Shown in pieces: positions 8,761-17,512 of a DNA stretch of 61,371 bases. Under the pieces are notes generated by a model that did no database searches, had not been told where the DNA came from, and saw nothing but the letters and a program-made list of their open reading frames with translations. Numbering within the stretch: the first letter of the stretch is position 1; every line of letters begins with the position of its first letter. Source of the stretch: HGM13862 sp031553915 (GTDB taxonomy: Bacteria > Bacillota > Dehalobacteriia > UBA4068); assembly GCA_031553915.1 (NCBI GenBank), contig JAVBKT010000012.1, positions 1-61,371 of the forward strand, read 5' to 3'. Position numbers and translations under genes: made by a program.

Positions 8761-9264
8761 ATGGAAAACACAGAAAATATCGGCTTGTCCACAATACTTA
8801 AAGATTTAGAAGAGGCGGTTGCCAATGCCAGCAGGGTGCCGCTTACCAATAAGATCATGGTCAATGAGGAGCTGCTTACTGACTGTGTCGACAAAATTTA
8901 TGCTGCTTTGCCTGAAGAAATTAAGCAGGCTAAAAGAGTTTTGGCGCAAAGCGATAAGCTGTTGGAAAGTGTCGAAGGCCAGGGTCAGCGTATTATTGCT
9001 GAGGCCAAAGAGCAGGCCATAGCCATGACGCAGGAATCATTTGTTTATCAGGAGGCCGTGGCCAAGGCTGAGGCCATGCTGGCCCAGGCGGAAGAAGCGT
9101 CCTTGCAGCTGCGCCGGGATTCGCTCCATTATTGCGATGATGTCCTGAGCCAGCTGGAAGTTACCTTGGACAAGATGCTGCGTAGTATCCGCAAAAATCG
9201 CGAAGATTTGCACGGGTTCAGCTTTTATGAAGCCGCTGAAAAAGAGGATGCAGCCAAAGGTTAA
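8761..9264 (+). CDS. Coiled-coil protein annotated in relatives as ATPase or V-type H subunit-like
   Basis: The 167-residue protein is almost entirely helical. A long Ala/Glu/Gln-rich coiled coil runs roughly from residue 55 to 150 (AEAKEQAIAMTQES..., AEAMLAQAEEASLQLR). It has no Walker motifs and no membrane segment. Proteins of this shape sit between coaD and ylbJ in many Clostridia and are named ATPase only by weak similarity to ATP synthase b or H subunits. A DivIVA- or scaffold-like role is possible. AGGAGG precedes the ATG. Its last 47 bases overlap the 3' end of convergent ylbJ. Confidence 0.75.
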   Translation: MENTENIGLSTILKDLEEAVANASRVPLTNKIMVNEELLTDCVDKIYAALPEEIKQAKRVLAQSDKLLESVEGQGQRIIAEAKEQAIAMTQESFVYQEAVAKAEAMLAQAEEASLQLRRDSLHYCDDVLSQLEVTLDKMLRSIRKNREDLHGFSFYEAAEKEDAAKG

Positions 9265-10357
9265 GCAAAGAAATTGTGAGAAGGCTGCCCAGCGCGATGG
9301 CTAAGGTTTTGATGGCAAACCTAAGGATGTTGATTTCCGGCGCAAAATAGGCGACTCCGCTAGCAGGTAGAGTGATAACTGTGCAAAGCAGAGCAGCGAT
9401 GCCAAAGGAAAGCAGCGCATGGATGATGCGGCTGGCCAGATAGGGAAATATCCTGATATCAGTGCCGCCAATCATCGCCAAAACCTGCATTTGCACTGAC
9501 AACCCGCCAAAACCAAGCACTGCGGCTGTAGCGGGGATGCTTGTGCAGAGTGCCAGCCCGCTGTCAGCCAGGGCATTGACGCCCAGGCTCATTTCCCAAA
9601 ACCCTTGATAAAAAGCCTGAACTATGCTATCACCCGGCAGATCAAAGCTCATAATAGCGCCGGTAGTGACCGCAAAGAAGGTCATCAGGCAACCAATAGT
9701 TGTAATATTAGCGGCAGAATGCTTTACTGCCGCTTTTAATATGCCGCCAAAATCTTTGAGGGCAATATCCGCCTTGTCGTCAAATTGCGCGGCAGTCTCT
9801 TTTGGGGTTACGACTCTTCTCAGGCGGGCGATTAAGCCCAGGCCAATACCAATCAGCAGATTACCGCCATAATGACTGAGAGCAAGAATAACCGCCGCCT
9901 GGGGACAATGCAACAAGCCTCCGGCCACAGCGACAGATATGTACAGCGGGCCGGAATTATTGGTAAAACAAATCAGCCTTTCTCCTTCTTCGCGGCTGAT
10001 TTGTTTTTTTCGCCGAAGCGCGGCAGTAATGGCCGCGCCGCTGGGGAAACCGGAACAAAAACCGAGAGCCACAGCCAAAGACGCTGCGCCGGGCAAGGCA
10101 AAAAGCGGGCGCATCAGGGGGCTGGTGGCCTTTTCCAAATAGCGGGTAATATTTAGCTCCAGCAATAACTCGCTGATCATAAAGAAAGGCAGCAGGGCAG
10201 GGACCACGATTTCCCACCACAGGCTTAAACCGCGCATAGCTGAGTCATAAGCTGTGCTTGGGCTCGCCATAATAGCTATCAGCAGCGCTACGAGAAAGAC
10301 AAGAATGATTTTATTTCCTTTATTATGATTTTTACTCAATTTTCTCTTTTCTCCCAT
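9218..10357 (-). CDS. ylbJ: Sporulation integral membrane protein YlbJ
   Basis: The 379-residue polytopic membrane protein has the nucleoside-recognition (Gate) type repeats typical of YlbJ: an N-terminal helix, a PALLPFFMISELL segment, GFCSGFPSGAA, and a second Gate repeat near the C terminus. YlbJ is expressed in the mother cell under sigma-E and is needed for spore cortex formation in Bacillus. It lies next to ackA as in many Clostridia. The ATG at 10357 lacks a ribosome binding site. GGAG inside codons 2-3 could serve a TTG start six codons later. Confidence 0.9.
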   Translation of the reverse strand: MGEKRKLSKNHNKGNKIILVFLVALLIAIMASPSTAYDSAMRGLSLWWEIVVPALLPFFMISELLLELNITRYLEKATSPLMRPLFALPGAASLAVALGFCSGFPSGAAITAALRRKKQISREEGERLICFTNNSGPLYISVAVAGGLLHCPQAAVILALSHYGGNLLIGIGLGLIARLRRVVTPKETAAQFDDKADIALKDFGGILKAAVKHSAANITTIGCLMTFFAVTTGAIMSFDLPGDSIVQAFYQGFWEMSLGVNALADSGLALCTSIPATAAVLGFGGLSVQMQVLAMIGGTDIRIFPYLASRIIHALLSFGIAALLCTVITLPASGVAYFAPEINILRFAIKTLAIALGSLLTISLLNLWLHPLFQRLHKS

Positions 10358-10474
10358 AAATATTTGTGATATACTTATTCTCGGTGTGCACAGCTGTATA
10401 CTTATTTTTAGTATGCGTGCCTATTATGATAATTTTTATAAATTTAAATTATAATATTTTTGGAGGTTTGTGGT

Positions 10475-11665
10475 ATGAAAATCTTGGTGTTAAACAGCGG
10501 TTCGTCTTCTCTCAAATATCAGCTTTTTGATATGCAAAATGAATCAGTCATGGCCAAAGGCTTGGTTGATAAAATCGGTCTGGATGGTTCTGAGCTGGTT
10601 CATCAGCCCGGGAATGGCGATAAGGTCACTATTAGTGAAAAAATTTTCGACCATAGCGTGGCTATCGAATTAGTAGTTAAGGCGCTGCTTGATAGCAAAC
10701 ACGGCGTCATCTCAGATATGAAAGAAATCGACGCGGTTGGACACAGGGTTGTTCATGGCGGTCAGAGCTTCTCCAGCTCTGTTGTGCTTGACCAGGCGGC
10801 AGTTGCCGAGATTGAACAGCTTTCCGAGCTGGCGCCATTGCATAATCCCCCTTGTGTACTGGGCATTCGTGCTTGCCAGGATAAAATTCCCGGCGTACCC
10901 AATGTCGGCGTTTTTGATACCGCTTTCCATTCCACCATGCCCCCCGCTAATTATTTATATGGTCTTCCCTATGAATATTATGAAAAATATAAAGTGCGCC
11001 GCTATGGTTTTCATGGCACCTCGCATCGTTTTGTCACCGCACGCGCTATGGAAATCCTCGGTAATAAAGATGCCAAAATCATTACCTGCCATTTGGGCAA
11101 CGGCTCTTCTATTGCCGCTGTCAACGCAGGTAAAGTTATTGATACCTCTATGGGCTTCACTCCGCTCGAGGGCGTTTTGATGGGCACCCGTTCTGGGGAT
11201 CTAGACCCCGCTATCCTCACCTTTTTGATGGAAAAAGAAAATCTTTCCACCGGCGAAATGAATGCTGTACTCAATAAAAAATCCGGCCTGCTCGGTATCA
11301 GCGGCGTCAGCTCTGATATGCGTAATGTCGAAGAAGCTGCTAAAGATGGCAATGAACGCGCGCAGATGGCCTTGGATGTCTTCAAGAAAACCATTGTCCG
11401 CTATATTGGCGCCTATGCGGCAGAACTAAATGGCGTGGATGCAATTATTTTTACCGCCGGCATCGGTGAAAACGGCATTGACAGCCGTGCTTCTATCTGC
11501 GCAAATCTTTCTTATCTGGGTGTTGATTTTGACGCTGCTGCCAATGATTGCCGCGGCAAAGAAGTGGAAATCAGTAAAGCCGGTTCAAAGATTCGCGTTT
11601 TTGTGATCCCCACCAATGAAGAATTGATGATTGCCCGTGATACTCAGGAGCAGGTGGCCAAATAG
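10475..11665 (+). CDS. ackA: Acetate kinase
   Basis: The 396-residue enzyme converts acetyl phosphate and ADP to acetate and ATP. The ASKHA fold motifs are present: NSGSSSLKY at the start, GHRVVHGG, HNPP, FDTAFH, RRYGFHGTSHR, HLGNGSS, TRSGDLDP and FTAGIGEN. GGAGG at 10462-10466 sets the ATG at 10475, not the TTG at 10460. No phosphotransacetylase (pta) gene lies upstream, so acetyl phosphate must come from elsewhere in the genome. It suggests fermentative energy metabolism. Confidence 0.97.
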   Translation: MKILVLNSGSSSLKYQLFDMQNESVMAKGLVDKIGLDGSELVHQPGNGDKVTISEKIFDHSVAIELVVKALLDSKHGVISDMKEIDAVGHRVVHGGQSFSSSVVLDQAAVAEIEQLSELAPLHNPPCVLGIRACQDKIPGVPNVGVFDTAFHSTMPPANYLYGLPYEYYEKYKVRRYGFHGTSHRFVTARAMEILGNKDAKIITCHLGNGSSIAAVNAGKVIDTSMGFTPLEGVLMGTRSGDLDPAILTFLMEKENLSTGEMNAVLNKKSGLLGISGVSSDMRNVEEAAKDGNERAQMALDVFKKTIVRYIGAYAAELNGVDAIIFTAGIGENGIDSRASICANLSYLGVDFDAAANDCRGKEVEISKAGSKIRVFVIPTNEELMIARDTQEQVAK

Positions 11666-11691
11666 TTTTTGCAGATCAAGGCAAACAATTG

Positions 11692-11720
11692 TTGACAATC
11701 GGCCAGCCAGTCTGTATAAT
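11692..11720 (+). promoter_or_regulatory. Consensus sigma-A promoter for yceD-rpmF
   Basis: TTGACA (11692-11697) and TATAAT (11715-11720) are both perfect and lie 17 bases apart. The first codon of yceD is about 30 bases past the expected start site. A hairpin terminator after rpmF suggests that plsX and later genes depend on readthrough or a second promoter. Confidence 0.9.
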
Positions 11721-11756
11721 ATTAAAGCATTGTTTATCAGCTATGGAGTTGCTTAG

Positions 11757-12278
11757 ATGATTCTGCCCATCACAAAAATCAAACAGCATCAGCAGATGAG
11801 CAGCAGCTATCAACTCTCGGGCAAACTTTCTGCCAAGAGCACAGCTGGTATTGATCTTTTCCAATTGACGGATGATATCATTTGCAGCGGCCAGGTTACT
11901 AACCACGGCAGTGGCTTGTTCCTTGTCAAAGGCGTATACCAGGCGTTTCTGCGCATTAGATGCAGCCGCTGTTTGCAGGACTTCACTTTGCCGCTGGCAG
12001 GTGAAATCGAAGCCCTCTATGGCAATGCCCCGGATATTGATCAAGCCGGAGAAATGGTTGTTTACCCCTTTGTGGGCGATCACATTGACATCAGTGACGT
12101 TTTGCTGGCAGAAATTAATTTTCAATTGCCGATGCAGCCTTTATGCCAAAGAGACTGCCGGGGTATCTGCCCTGATTGCGGCGTTGACCTTAATCAACAA
12201 ACTTGCACTTGCGCCGGAGAAAAAATTGACCCGCGCTGGGAAAAGTTGAAAAATTTTAAGTTTAATGGTGATGAGTAA
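11757..12278 (+). CDS. yceD: YceD/YlbN family protein (DUF177)
   Basis: This 173-residue protein belongs to the DUF177 family, almost always encoded directly upstream of rpmF and thought to take part in 23S rRNA or large-subunit synthesis. It has the family's RCSRCL motif in the middle and a C-terminal zinc-knuckle-like cluster (CQRDCRGICPDCG... CTC). GGAG lies about ten bases before the ATG. It is followed 17 bases later by rpmF. Confidence 0.9.
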   Translation: MILPITKIKQHQQMSSSYQLSGKLSAKSTAGIDLFQLTDDIICSGQVTNHGSGLFLVKGVYQAFLRIRCSRCLQDFTLPLAGEIEALYGNAPDIDQAGEMVVYPFVGDHIDISDVLLAEINFQLPMQPLCQRDCRGICPDCGVDLNQQTCTCAGEKIDPRWEKLKNFKFNGDE

Positions 12279-12295
12279 GAAAGGAGTGCTGAGAC

Positions 12296-12490
12296 ATGGG
12301 TGTTCCAAAGGGTAAAACCTCTAAAGCGAATAAAAGAATGAACAGAGCAGCCCGTTATACGATTTCTGCTGCCGCATTCAGCGAATGTCCGCAATGTCAT
12401 GAGCTGAAGCAACCGCATCATGTTTGCCCGGCATGTGGCTATTACAAAGGCGAACAGATTGTTGTGGAAAAAGTTAAAGCAGAGCAATAA
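12296..12490 (+). CDS. rpmF: Ribosomal protein L32
   Basis: The 64-residue protein begins GVPKGKTSKANKRMNRA and carries the zinc-binding form of L32, with CPQC and CPAC pairs at about residues 32 and 45. The intact four cysteines mean this is the zinc (C+) form. AAGGAG lies upstream of the ATG. Confidence 0.97.
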   Translation: MGVPKGKTSKANKRMNRAARYTISAAAFSECPQCHELKQPHHVCPACGYYKGEQIVVEKVKAEQ

Positions 12491-12507
12491 TAAAGCTTGG
12501 CTAAACC

Positions 12508-12543
12508 AAAAATACCTCTTGATTAATTCAGGAGGTATTTTTT
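12508..12543 (+). terminator. Rho-independent terminator after rpmF
   Basis: An 11-bp stem (AAAAATACCTC with GAGGTATTTTT) encloses a 13-base loop and runs into a T tract. It separates rpmF from plsX. Confidence 0.85.
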
Positions 12544-12693
12544 CTTTAATTTGACTGTACATCAGGCACAGAGTATAATATACAATAGTAATTCAACCGA
12601 TACAACGTAAAAAATATTAGTCATTTTCTTTGCTGTTTCAAGGCAGGAAATGGCGGATACTTTAAGAAAAGAAAAGTGATTGAGGAATATATA

Positions 12694-13668
12694 ATGAAAA
12701 TTGCGATAGATCTGATGGGCGGTGATCATGCCCCGCACGCTATTATTGAGGGCGCGATAGCGCTGGCAAAAGCCTATCCTCAGCATCAGCTGGTTCTAGT
12801 AGGCTTGCCGGCAGTGCTGGAAGCCCTGGCGCCTCCGGCCAATGTCAGCACTGTTGCCTGCGGCTCGATGATGGCGATGGATGAGGATGTCAGCAACCTG
12901 ATGACCAAGCGGGACAGCTCGATCTGGGTAGCCACTGAACTGGTGAAAAAAGGTGAAGCGGACGCAATTATTTCCGCGGGCAGTACTGGGGCGCAGATGA
13001 CAGCGGCAACCTTGCTTTTGTCGCGGATTAAAGGCTGCGAAAGACCGCCGATTGCGGTGTTGATTCCGACGCCGGAGGGTAATAAAGTACTGCTTGACGT
13101 TGGCGCTAATGCTGAATGTACCGCAGCGATGCTGCTCTCCTTTGCGCGGATGGGCGTGGTGTATGCGGAGCAATTATTAGGTTATAATAAGCCGCGTGTC
13201 GGCCTGCTGGCTAATGGCACGGAAGAGCATAAAGGTAACAAATTAACGCAAGAAGCATATGCTCTTATTAAGGACAGCGGGCTCAATTTTATTGGCAACT
13301 GCGAGGGACGCGATATTTTGAAAAGCGGTTATGAGGTGTTGGTTTGCGATGGTATGAGCGGTAATATTGCGCTAAAAAGCATAGAAGGAGCGCTTTCCAC
13401 CGTGCTGGGTTTGATTAAAAAGGAGTTTACCAGTAGTTTTTCCGCCAAAATTGGCGCAGCTTTGGTTAAAGATAAGCTGTCAGCCATCAAAAAAATGTTT
13501 GACCAGGAAGAACATGGCGGCGCACCGTTGCTTGGCGTCAAAGGTATTTCTATTGTTTGCCATGGCGGTTCCCGTGGCCGCGCTATTTTCCGCGCGGGAG
13601 AAGTTGCTATCCAATGTCATGAGCATGATTTTGTCGCTAAGCTGACCGCTGCCTTAGATTTGGAATAA
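12694..13668 (+). CDS. plsX: Phosphate acyltransferase PlsX
   Basis: PlsX makes acyl phosphate from acyl-ACP, the first step in phospholipid synthesis in Bacillota, and acts at the membrane surface. The 324-residue protein begins IAIDLMGGDHAP, the family hallmark, and ends with GGSRGRAIFRA. ATG 12694 is seven bases after GAGGA. An earlier TTG at 12676 has no site. fabD and fabG, which usually separate plsX and acpP, are absent. acpP follows seven bases later. Confidence 0.95.
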   Translation: MKIAIDLMGGDHAPHAIIEGAIALAKAYPQHQLVLVGLPAVLEALAPPANVSTVACGSMMAMDEDVSNLMTKRDSSIWVATELVKKGEADAIISAGSTGAQMTAATLLLSRIKGCERPPIAVLIPTPEGNKVLLDVGANAECTAAMLLSFARMGVVYAEQLLGYNKPRVGLLANGTEEHKGNKLTQEAYALIKDSGLNFIGNCEGRDILKSGYEVLVCDGMSGNIALKSIEGALSTVLGLIKKEFTSSFSAKIGAALVKDKLSAIKKMFDQEEHGGAPLLGVKGISIVCHGGSRGRAIFRAGEVAIQCHEHDFVAKLTAALDLE

Positions 13669-13683
13669 AAGGATGTGAGGCTT

Positions 13684-13917
13684 TTGAGCAACGAAGAGAG
13701 AATAAAGGAAATAGTTATTGATCAGCTGCAAATAGATGCTAATACTGTTGACAGAGATATCAGTTTTGATTCGCTGGCGCTTGATTCTCTGGAAATGTTG
13801 GAATTGGTTGTGGCATTGGAAGAGGAGTTTGACATTTCCCTTGATGACGCGGCTTTAGCCAAGCTGGACACCTTAGGTGAAATGTGCGATTATATTTCGG
13901 AGATTATTCAAGAATGA
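13684..13917 (+). CDS. acpP: Acyl carrier protein
   Basis: ACP carries growing acyl chains on a 4'-phosphopantetheine arm. The attachment serine lies in ALDSLEML, and the acidic helix II (ELVVALEEEFDI) is typical. The start is either GTG 13675 or TTG 13684. TTG gives the usual 77 residues and better spacing from AAAGGA (13668-13673). The stop overlaps the rnc start by four bases. Confidence 0.92.
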   Translation: MSNEERIKEIVIDQLQIDANTVDRDISFDSLALDSLEMLELVVALEEEFDISLDDAALAKLDTLGEMCDYISEIIQE

Positions 13918-14654
13918 CAGCAAACAAAAGACAAACTGTAGATAATGATCAACAACTGCAAGAGCTTGCGCATAAGCTGGGTTTTAATAATGATGACCTT
14001 GATATGCTGCGCTGTGCAATTACGCACTCGACCTTTTTTGAAGGGAAGAAGAAGCAAGATAAGGATGATGATAATCAGCGTTTAGAGTTTCTGGGTGACG
14101 CAGTGCTTAGCTTGGTCGTGGGGGAAGCCCTGTTTAACCGTTATCCGGCAGCGCGGGAAGGCGAAATGTCGAAGATGCGGGCCTTTTTGGTTTGCGAGGC
14201 CTCTTTGGCAGAGCTGGCGCAGCGGATTGATTTGCAAAAGGCTTTGCGTATGGGCAAAGGCGCGGAGGTTGGCGGCGACCGCTACCGCCCTTCTGTCCAG
14301 GCAGATGCCTATGAAGCCCTGATCGGCGCCATTTTTGTCTGCCAGGGTTATGCCCAAGCCAAAGAGTTTTTGTTACAGCAATTTGCCGATCGCCTGGATA
14401 AGCTGTCGCCGGAAGACTATGAAGATAAAAAGAGCCTGCTGCAAGAAGTGGTGCAGGAGAGGGTGCCACATGGTGTCATTTATAAGATTCTCGGCCAGAG
14501 CGGCCCTGATCATCAGCCGCAGTTTGAATCCGCTGTTTATTGCGGCAAACTATTGCTGGGACAAGGAATAGGCAAAAGCAAAAAAGAGAGTGAATTGGCA
14601 GCTGCTGCCGATGCCCTGAGTAAAAAGAGTAATTGGCTGGATATCATAGAATAA
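13914..14654 (+). CDS. rnc: Ribonuclease III
   Basis: RNase III cuts double-stranded RNA, including rRNA precursors. The 246-residue protein has the catalytic signature (NQRLEFLGDAVLSLVV), the second acidic site (DAYEALIGAIF), and a C-terminal double-stranded RNA-binding domain. The ATG at 13914 overlaps the acpP stop and follows a GGAG. In most Bacillota smc and ftsY come next. Here they lie near 52-56 kb and rnc ends the operon. Confidence 0.95.
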   Translation: MTANKRQTVDNDQQLQELAHKLGFNNDDLDMLRCAITHSTFFEGKKKQDKDDDNQRLEFLGDAVLSLVVGEALFNRYPAAREGEMSKMRAFLVCEASLAELAQRIDLQKALRMGKGAEVGGDRYRPSVQADAYEALIGAIFVCQGYAQAKEFLLQQFADRLDKLSPEDYEDKKSLLQEVVQERVPHGVIYKILGQSGPDHQPQFESAVYCGKLLLGQGIGKSKKESELAAAADALSKKSNWLDIIE

Positions 14655-14736
14655 ATTTATTTTATTATCATTCAGAGAAGTTGCTCGTTAGATTATTCAT
14701 GAGGTACGATATTTAATATAATTGTTACTTTGAACC

Positions 14737-14765
14737 TTGACAATCAGCCCTTTTAGTGGTATTAT
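14737..14765 (+). promoter_or_regulatory. Sigma-A promoter for the thrS T-box transcript
   Basis: TTGACA (14737-14742) and TATTAT (14760-14765) are separated by 17 bases. Transcription would begin near 14772, at the 5' edge of the T-box. 14655-14736 shows nothing else. Confidence 0.85.
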
Positions 14766-14771
14766 CAGCTC

Positions 14772-15003
14772 AATTAAATTATGCAAAACGTTGATCCGGA
14801 CATGAAATTTCTGCTCATGCGCTTACAGAGAGGCAGCAATTGCTGAGAAGCTGCCAGCGGCAACAGATTTTTTACCACCGGGGAGTGCGGGGGCGAACCC
14901 CTGCCGTGAAGCTGCGTCAAAGCGCTGAGTGATGTTGTTTTCAACATAATTCGGGTGGAACCATGGAGCGATAGCTTCATCCCGTAGAGGGATGGAGTTT
15001 TTT
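14772..15003 (+). promoter_or_regulatory. T-box leader of thrS, specifier probably ACC (Thr)
   Basis: The conserved T-box core appears as ATTCGGGTGGAACCATGG (14949-14966), followed by a terminator. Upstream is a Stem I closed by CCGG pairing (14797-14800 with 14877-14880). The specifier loop next to that pairing shows ACC at 14874-14876, a threonine codon. The RNA senses uncharged tRNA-Thr and lets thrS be transcribed when threonine is short. The T-box call is secure, and the exact specifier is inferred by eye. Confidence 0.92.
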
Positions 15004-15008
15004 TATTT
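14975..15008 (+). terminator. T-box-controlled terminator
   Basis: A 9-bp stem (CTTCATCCC with GGGATGGAG), a five-base loop and a run of seven T form the terminator that competes with the T-box antiterminator just upstream. Confidence 0.88.
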
Positions 15009-15024
15009 TATAAAGGAGGCAACA

Positions 15025-16929
15025 ATGAATATCAATATTGAAGGTTATGGAATGCAAAATTTTGATGACAGCATGATTGCTATTGCCATTGCCAAAGAGC
15101 TGGACAAAGAGGCAGCTAAAGCTTATTGCGCCGTGCAGGTGGGCGATAAAGTGCAGGGGCTAGCCTATCAGCCGCAGGATGGCGAGACGCTGAAATTTCT
15201 TACCTTTGCCGATGATGGCGGGGCGCATGCTTTTCGTCATAGCAGCTCGCATATTATGGCGCAGGCTATCCAACATTTGTTTCCGGATACCAAGTTTGGC
15301 ATCGGCCCGGCGATTAAAGACGGCTTTTATTATGATTTGGATAGTGAGCATATTTTCACTGAGGAAGATCTGGCTGCGATAGAGCAGGAGATGAAAAAAA
15401 TTATCAAAGCCAATTATAAGTTTGAGCGCGCGGAGGTTGATCGCAGTGAAGCGCTTAAATACTTTGCCGATAAAGATGAAATTTACAAGGTCGATTTGAT
15501 TGAGCATCTGCCTGAGGATGCGGTCATCACCTTTTATACGCAGGGAGATTTTGTTGATCTCTGCGCTGGGCCGCATTTGCTGTCCACCGGCTCTGTCAAA
15601 GCCTTCAAATTGATGAGTCTGGCGGGCGCTTATTGGCGCGGCGATAGCGACAATAAAATGCTGCAGCGGGTTTACGGTACCTCCTTTCCCAATAAAGAGG
15701 AGCTGGATGCCTATTTATTTAAGCTGGAAGAGGCTAAGCGGCGCGATCACCGAAAGCTGGGCCAGGAATTGGAGCTCTTTTTGCTGATGGACGAAGGCCC
15801 GGGCTTCCCCTTTTTCCTCCCCAAGGGTATGGTTCTGCGTAATCAGCTGGAAAATTATTGGCGCGAGGAGCATGCCAAATGGGGCTACTCCGAGATTAAA
15901 ACGCCGTTGATTTTGAACCGCGCACTGTGGGAGCGTTCCGGACATTGGGATCATTATAAGAACAATATGTATTTCACGCAAATAGATGAGGGCGATTATG
16001 CGGTGAAGCCGATGAATTGTCCGGGCTGCATGCTCACCTATAAGGCCAAGCCGCACAGCTATAAGGAGCTGCCTCTGCGCCTGGCGGAAATGGGTATTGT
16101 CCACCGGCATGAGCTTTCCGGCGTGCTGCACGGGCTGATGCGGGTGCGTTGCTTCACTCAGGACGATGCCCATATCTTCATGACCGAGGAGCAGATAAAA
16201 GAGGAAATTATCGGCGTTACCAAAATGATCGATAGCTTTTACAGCCTGTTTGGCTTTAATTATCATGTGGAGCTCTCTACCCGCCCGGCCAAAGCCATGG
16301 GCTCTGAGGAGATCTGGCATATGGCAGAAGCTGTGCTGGCAGAGGCCATGCAGGAGATGAGTAAGGAGTATGTGATCAATGAAGGGGACGGCGCTTTTTA
16401 TGGGCCAAAGCTGGACTTCCATTTGGAAGATAGCTTGGGCAGAACCTGGCAATGCGGCACTATTCAGCTGGATTTCCAGATGCCGGAGAAATTTGATTTG
16501 AGCTATATTGGCGCGGATAATCAGCCGCACCGCCCTGTTATGATACACCGCGTTATTTTCGGCAGCATTGAGCGCTTTATCGGCATTTTGATTGAGCATT
16601 ATGCCGGCGCTTTCCCGCTATGGCTGGCGCCGGTGCAAGCCAAGGTGTTGACCATTACCGACCGCCAGAACGAATATGCAGCCGCTGTTGCCGCGCAATT
16701 GGCCCAGGCTGGTATCAGGGTGGAGCTTGATGACCGCAGCGAGAAAATCGGCTATAAAATCCGCGCGGCGCAGACAGAAAAAATCCCCTATATGCTGGTT
16801 GTCGGCGATAAAGAGGCGGAAGATGGCACTGTTGCCCTGCGCAAACGCGCGGAAGGGGATTTGGGCGTTTTTGCCACTGCTGATGTGATTAAGCGTCTGC
16901 AAGAAGAAATCGCCAGCAAAGCGCAATAA
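15025..16929 (+). CDS. thrS: Threonyl-tRNA synthetase
   Basis: This 634-residue class II synthetase charges tRNA-Thr. It has an N-terminal TGS-like domain, the editing domain with HSSSH (HAFRHSSSHIMAQA), the catalytic core with the zinc cysteine in MNCPGC, motif 2 (HRHELSGVLHGLMRVR) and motif 3 (HRVIFGSIERFIGIL), then the anticodon-binding domain. AAAGGAGG precedes ATG 15025. The frame opens earlier at 14992, but that would lie inside the leader terminator. Controlled by the T-box upstream. Confidence 0.97.
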   Translation: MNINIEGYGMQNFDDSMIAIAIAKELDKEAAKAYCAVQVGDKVQGLAYQPQDGETLKFLTFADDGGAHAFRHSSSHIMAQAIQHLFPDTKFGIGPAIKDGFYYDLDSEHIFTEEDLAAIEQEMKKIIKANYKFERAEVDRSEALKYFADKDEIYKVDLIEHLPEDAVITFYTQGDFVDLCAGPHLLSTGSVKAFKLMSLAGAYWRGDSDNKMLQRVYGTSFPNKEELDAYLFKLEEAKRRDHRKLGQELELFLLMDEGPGFPFFLPKGMVLRNQLENYWREEHAKWGYSEIKTPLILNRALWERSGHWDHYKNNMYFTQIDEGDYAVKPMNCPGCMLTYKAKPHSYKELPLRLAEMGIVHRHELSGVLHGLMRVRCFTQDDAHIFMTEEQIKEEIIGVTKMIDSFYSLFGFNYHVELSTRPAKAMGSEEIWHMAEAVLAEAMQEMSKEYVINEGDGAFYGPKLDFHLEDSLGRTWQCGTIQLDFQMPEKFDLSYIGADNQPHRPVMIHRVIFGSIERFIGILIEHYAGAFPLWLAPVQAKVLTITDRQNEYAAAVAAQLAQAGIRVELDDRSEKIGYKIRAAQTEKIPYMLVVGDKEAEDGTVALRKRAEGDLGVFATADVIKRLQEEIASKAQ

Positions 16930-16960
16930 TTTCTGTGGCGTAAAGATGATTGCAGCAAAC

Positions 16961-16993
16961 AAAAAAGCAGCCTTATGATGGCTGCTTTTTTGC
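16961..16993 (+). terminator. Terminator after thrS, bidirectional
   Basis: The stem AAAAAAGCAGCC / GGCTGCTTTTTT has A and T tracts on both sides, so it can stop thrS transcription and also reads as a terminator for the opposing small gene at 17023-17283. Confidence 0.88.
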
Positions 16994-17022
16994 AAGACTA
17001 TATTTAATTTGAATTTCTAAAA

Positions 17023-17283
17023 CTATTGCTTTGTTTTATAGTATTGCTTAAACACAATTAAGCTCATTCCCATAGAAACAATGATCATTGCCCGACCGGC
17101 GATAAAAGGTATGTAAGTGAATGCATTCATAAGAGCGCCGGAGGTGCTCCAATAGTCTCCCTGGCCAATACTTGAAAAAAAGCTGGCCATGCTTTCTCCG
17201 GCAGCAAGACCAATAAATGCAATTATTATGCCAATGATAAATGTGATAATAATTATTCTGTTGACCTTTTTGTCTTTGAACAT
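17023..17283 (-). CDS. Small membrane protein, unknown
   Basis: This 86-residue protein has two predicted membrane segments, about residues 9-30 (IIIITFIIGIIIAFIGLAA) and 58-78 (FIAGRAMIIVSMGMSLIVF), separated by a short Ser/Gly-rich loop. GGGGAAAA lies just upstream of the ATG. It matches no family I recognise. The convergent terminator downstream and its own ribosome site support a real single-gene unit. Confidence 0.6.
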   Translation of the reverse strand: MFKDKKVNRIIIITFIIGIIIAFIGLAAGESMASFFSSIGQGDYWSTSGALMNAFTYIPFIAGRAMIIVSMGMSLIVFKQYYKTKQ

Positions 17284-17470
17284 TTAATTTTCCCCTTTGT
17301 CTGAAATAGTCAAAATAAATAAAATCCTATTTTATTAGCTTAGCATTTTATTTTATCTTAGACAAGATTATTCGTCATATTTATAAAAATATCCATAGTC
17401 TTGCCACAATAAACCGCCGCTTTCGCAGCAGATAAAATTTGTCACATTTTTTGCGCCGCCGCATATCTTT

Positions 17471-17498
17471 ATCTATCATACAAAATTTTGTGATAGAT
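17471..17498 (+). promoter_or_regulatory. Near-palindrome directly before a ribosome binding site
   Basis: ATCTATCA (17471-17478) and TGATAGAT (17491-17498) form an inverted repeat whose core CAAAATTTTG is also palindromic. It ends next to GGGGAGG, the ribosome site of the gene at 17513. It could be an operator or an RNA hairpin that controls translation. The stretch 17284-17470 is AT-rich and shows no gene. Confidence 0.5.
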
Positions 17499-17512
17499 GG
17501 GGAGGTACGCTA

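Noticed and set aside
15715..16599. 294-codon frame opposite thrS
   Set aside because: It is a shadow of a strongly coding GC-biased gene, with no ribosome site and no recognisable domain. Several similar long frames oppose valS, ftsY and smc.
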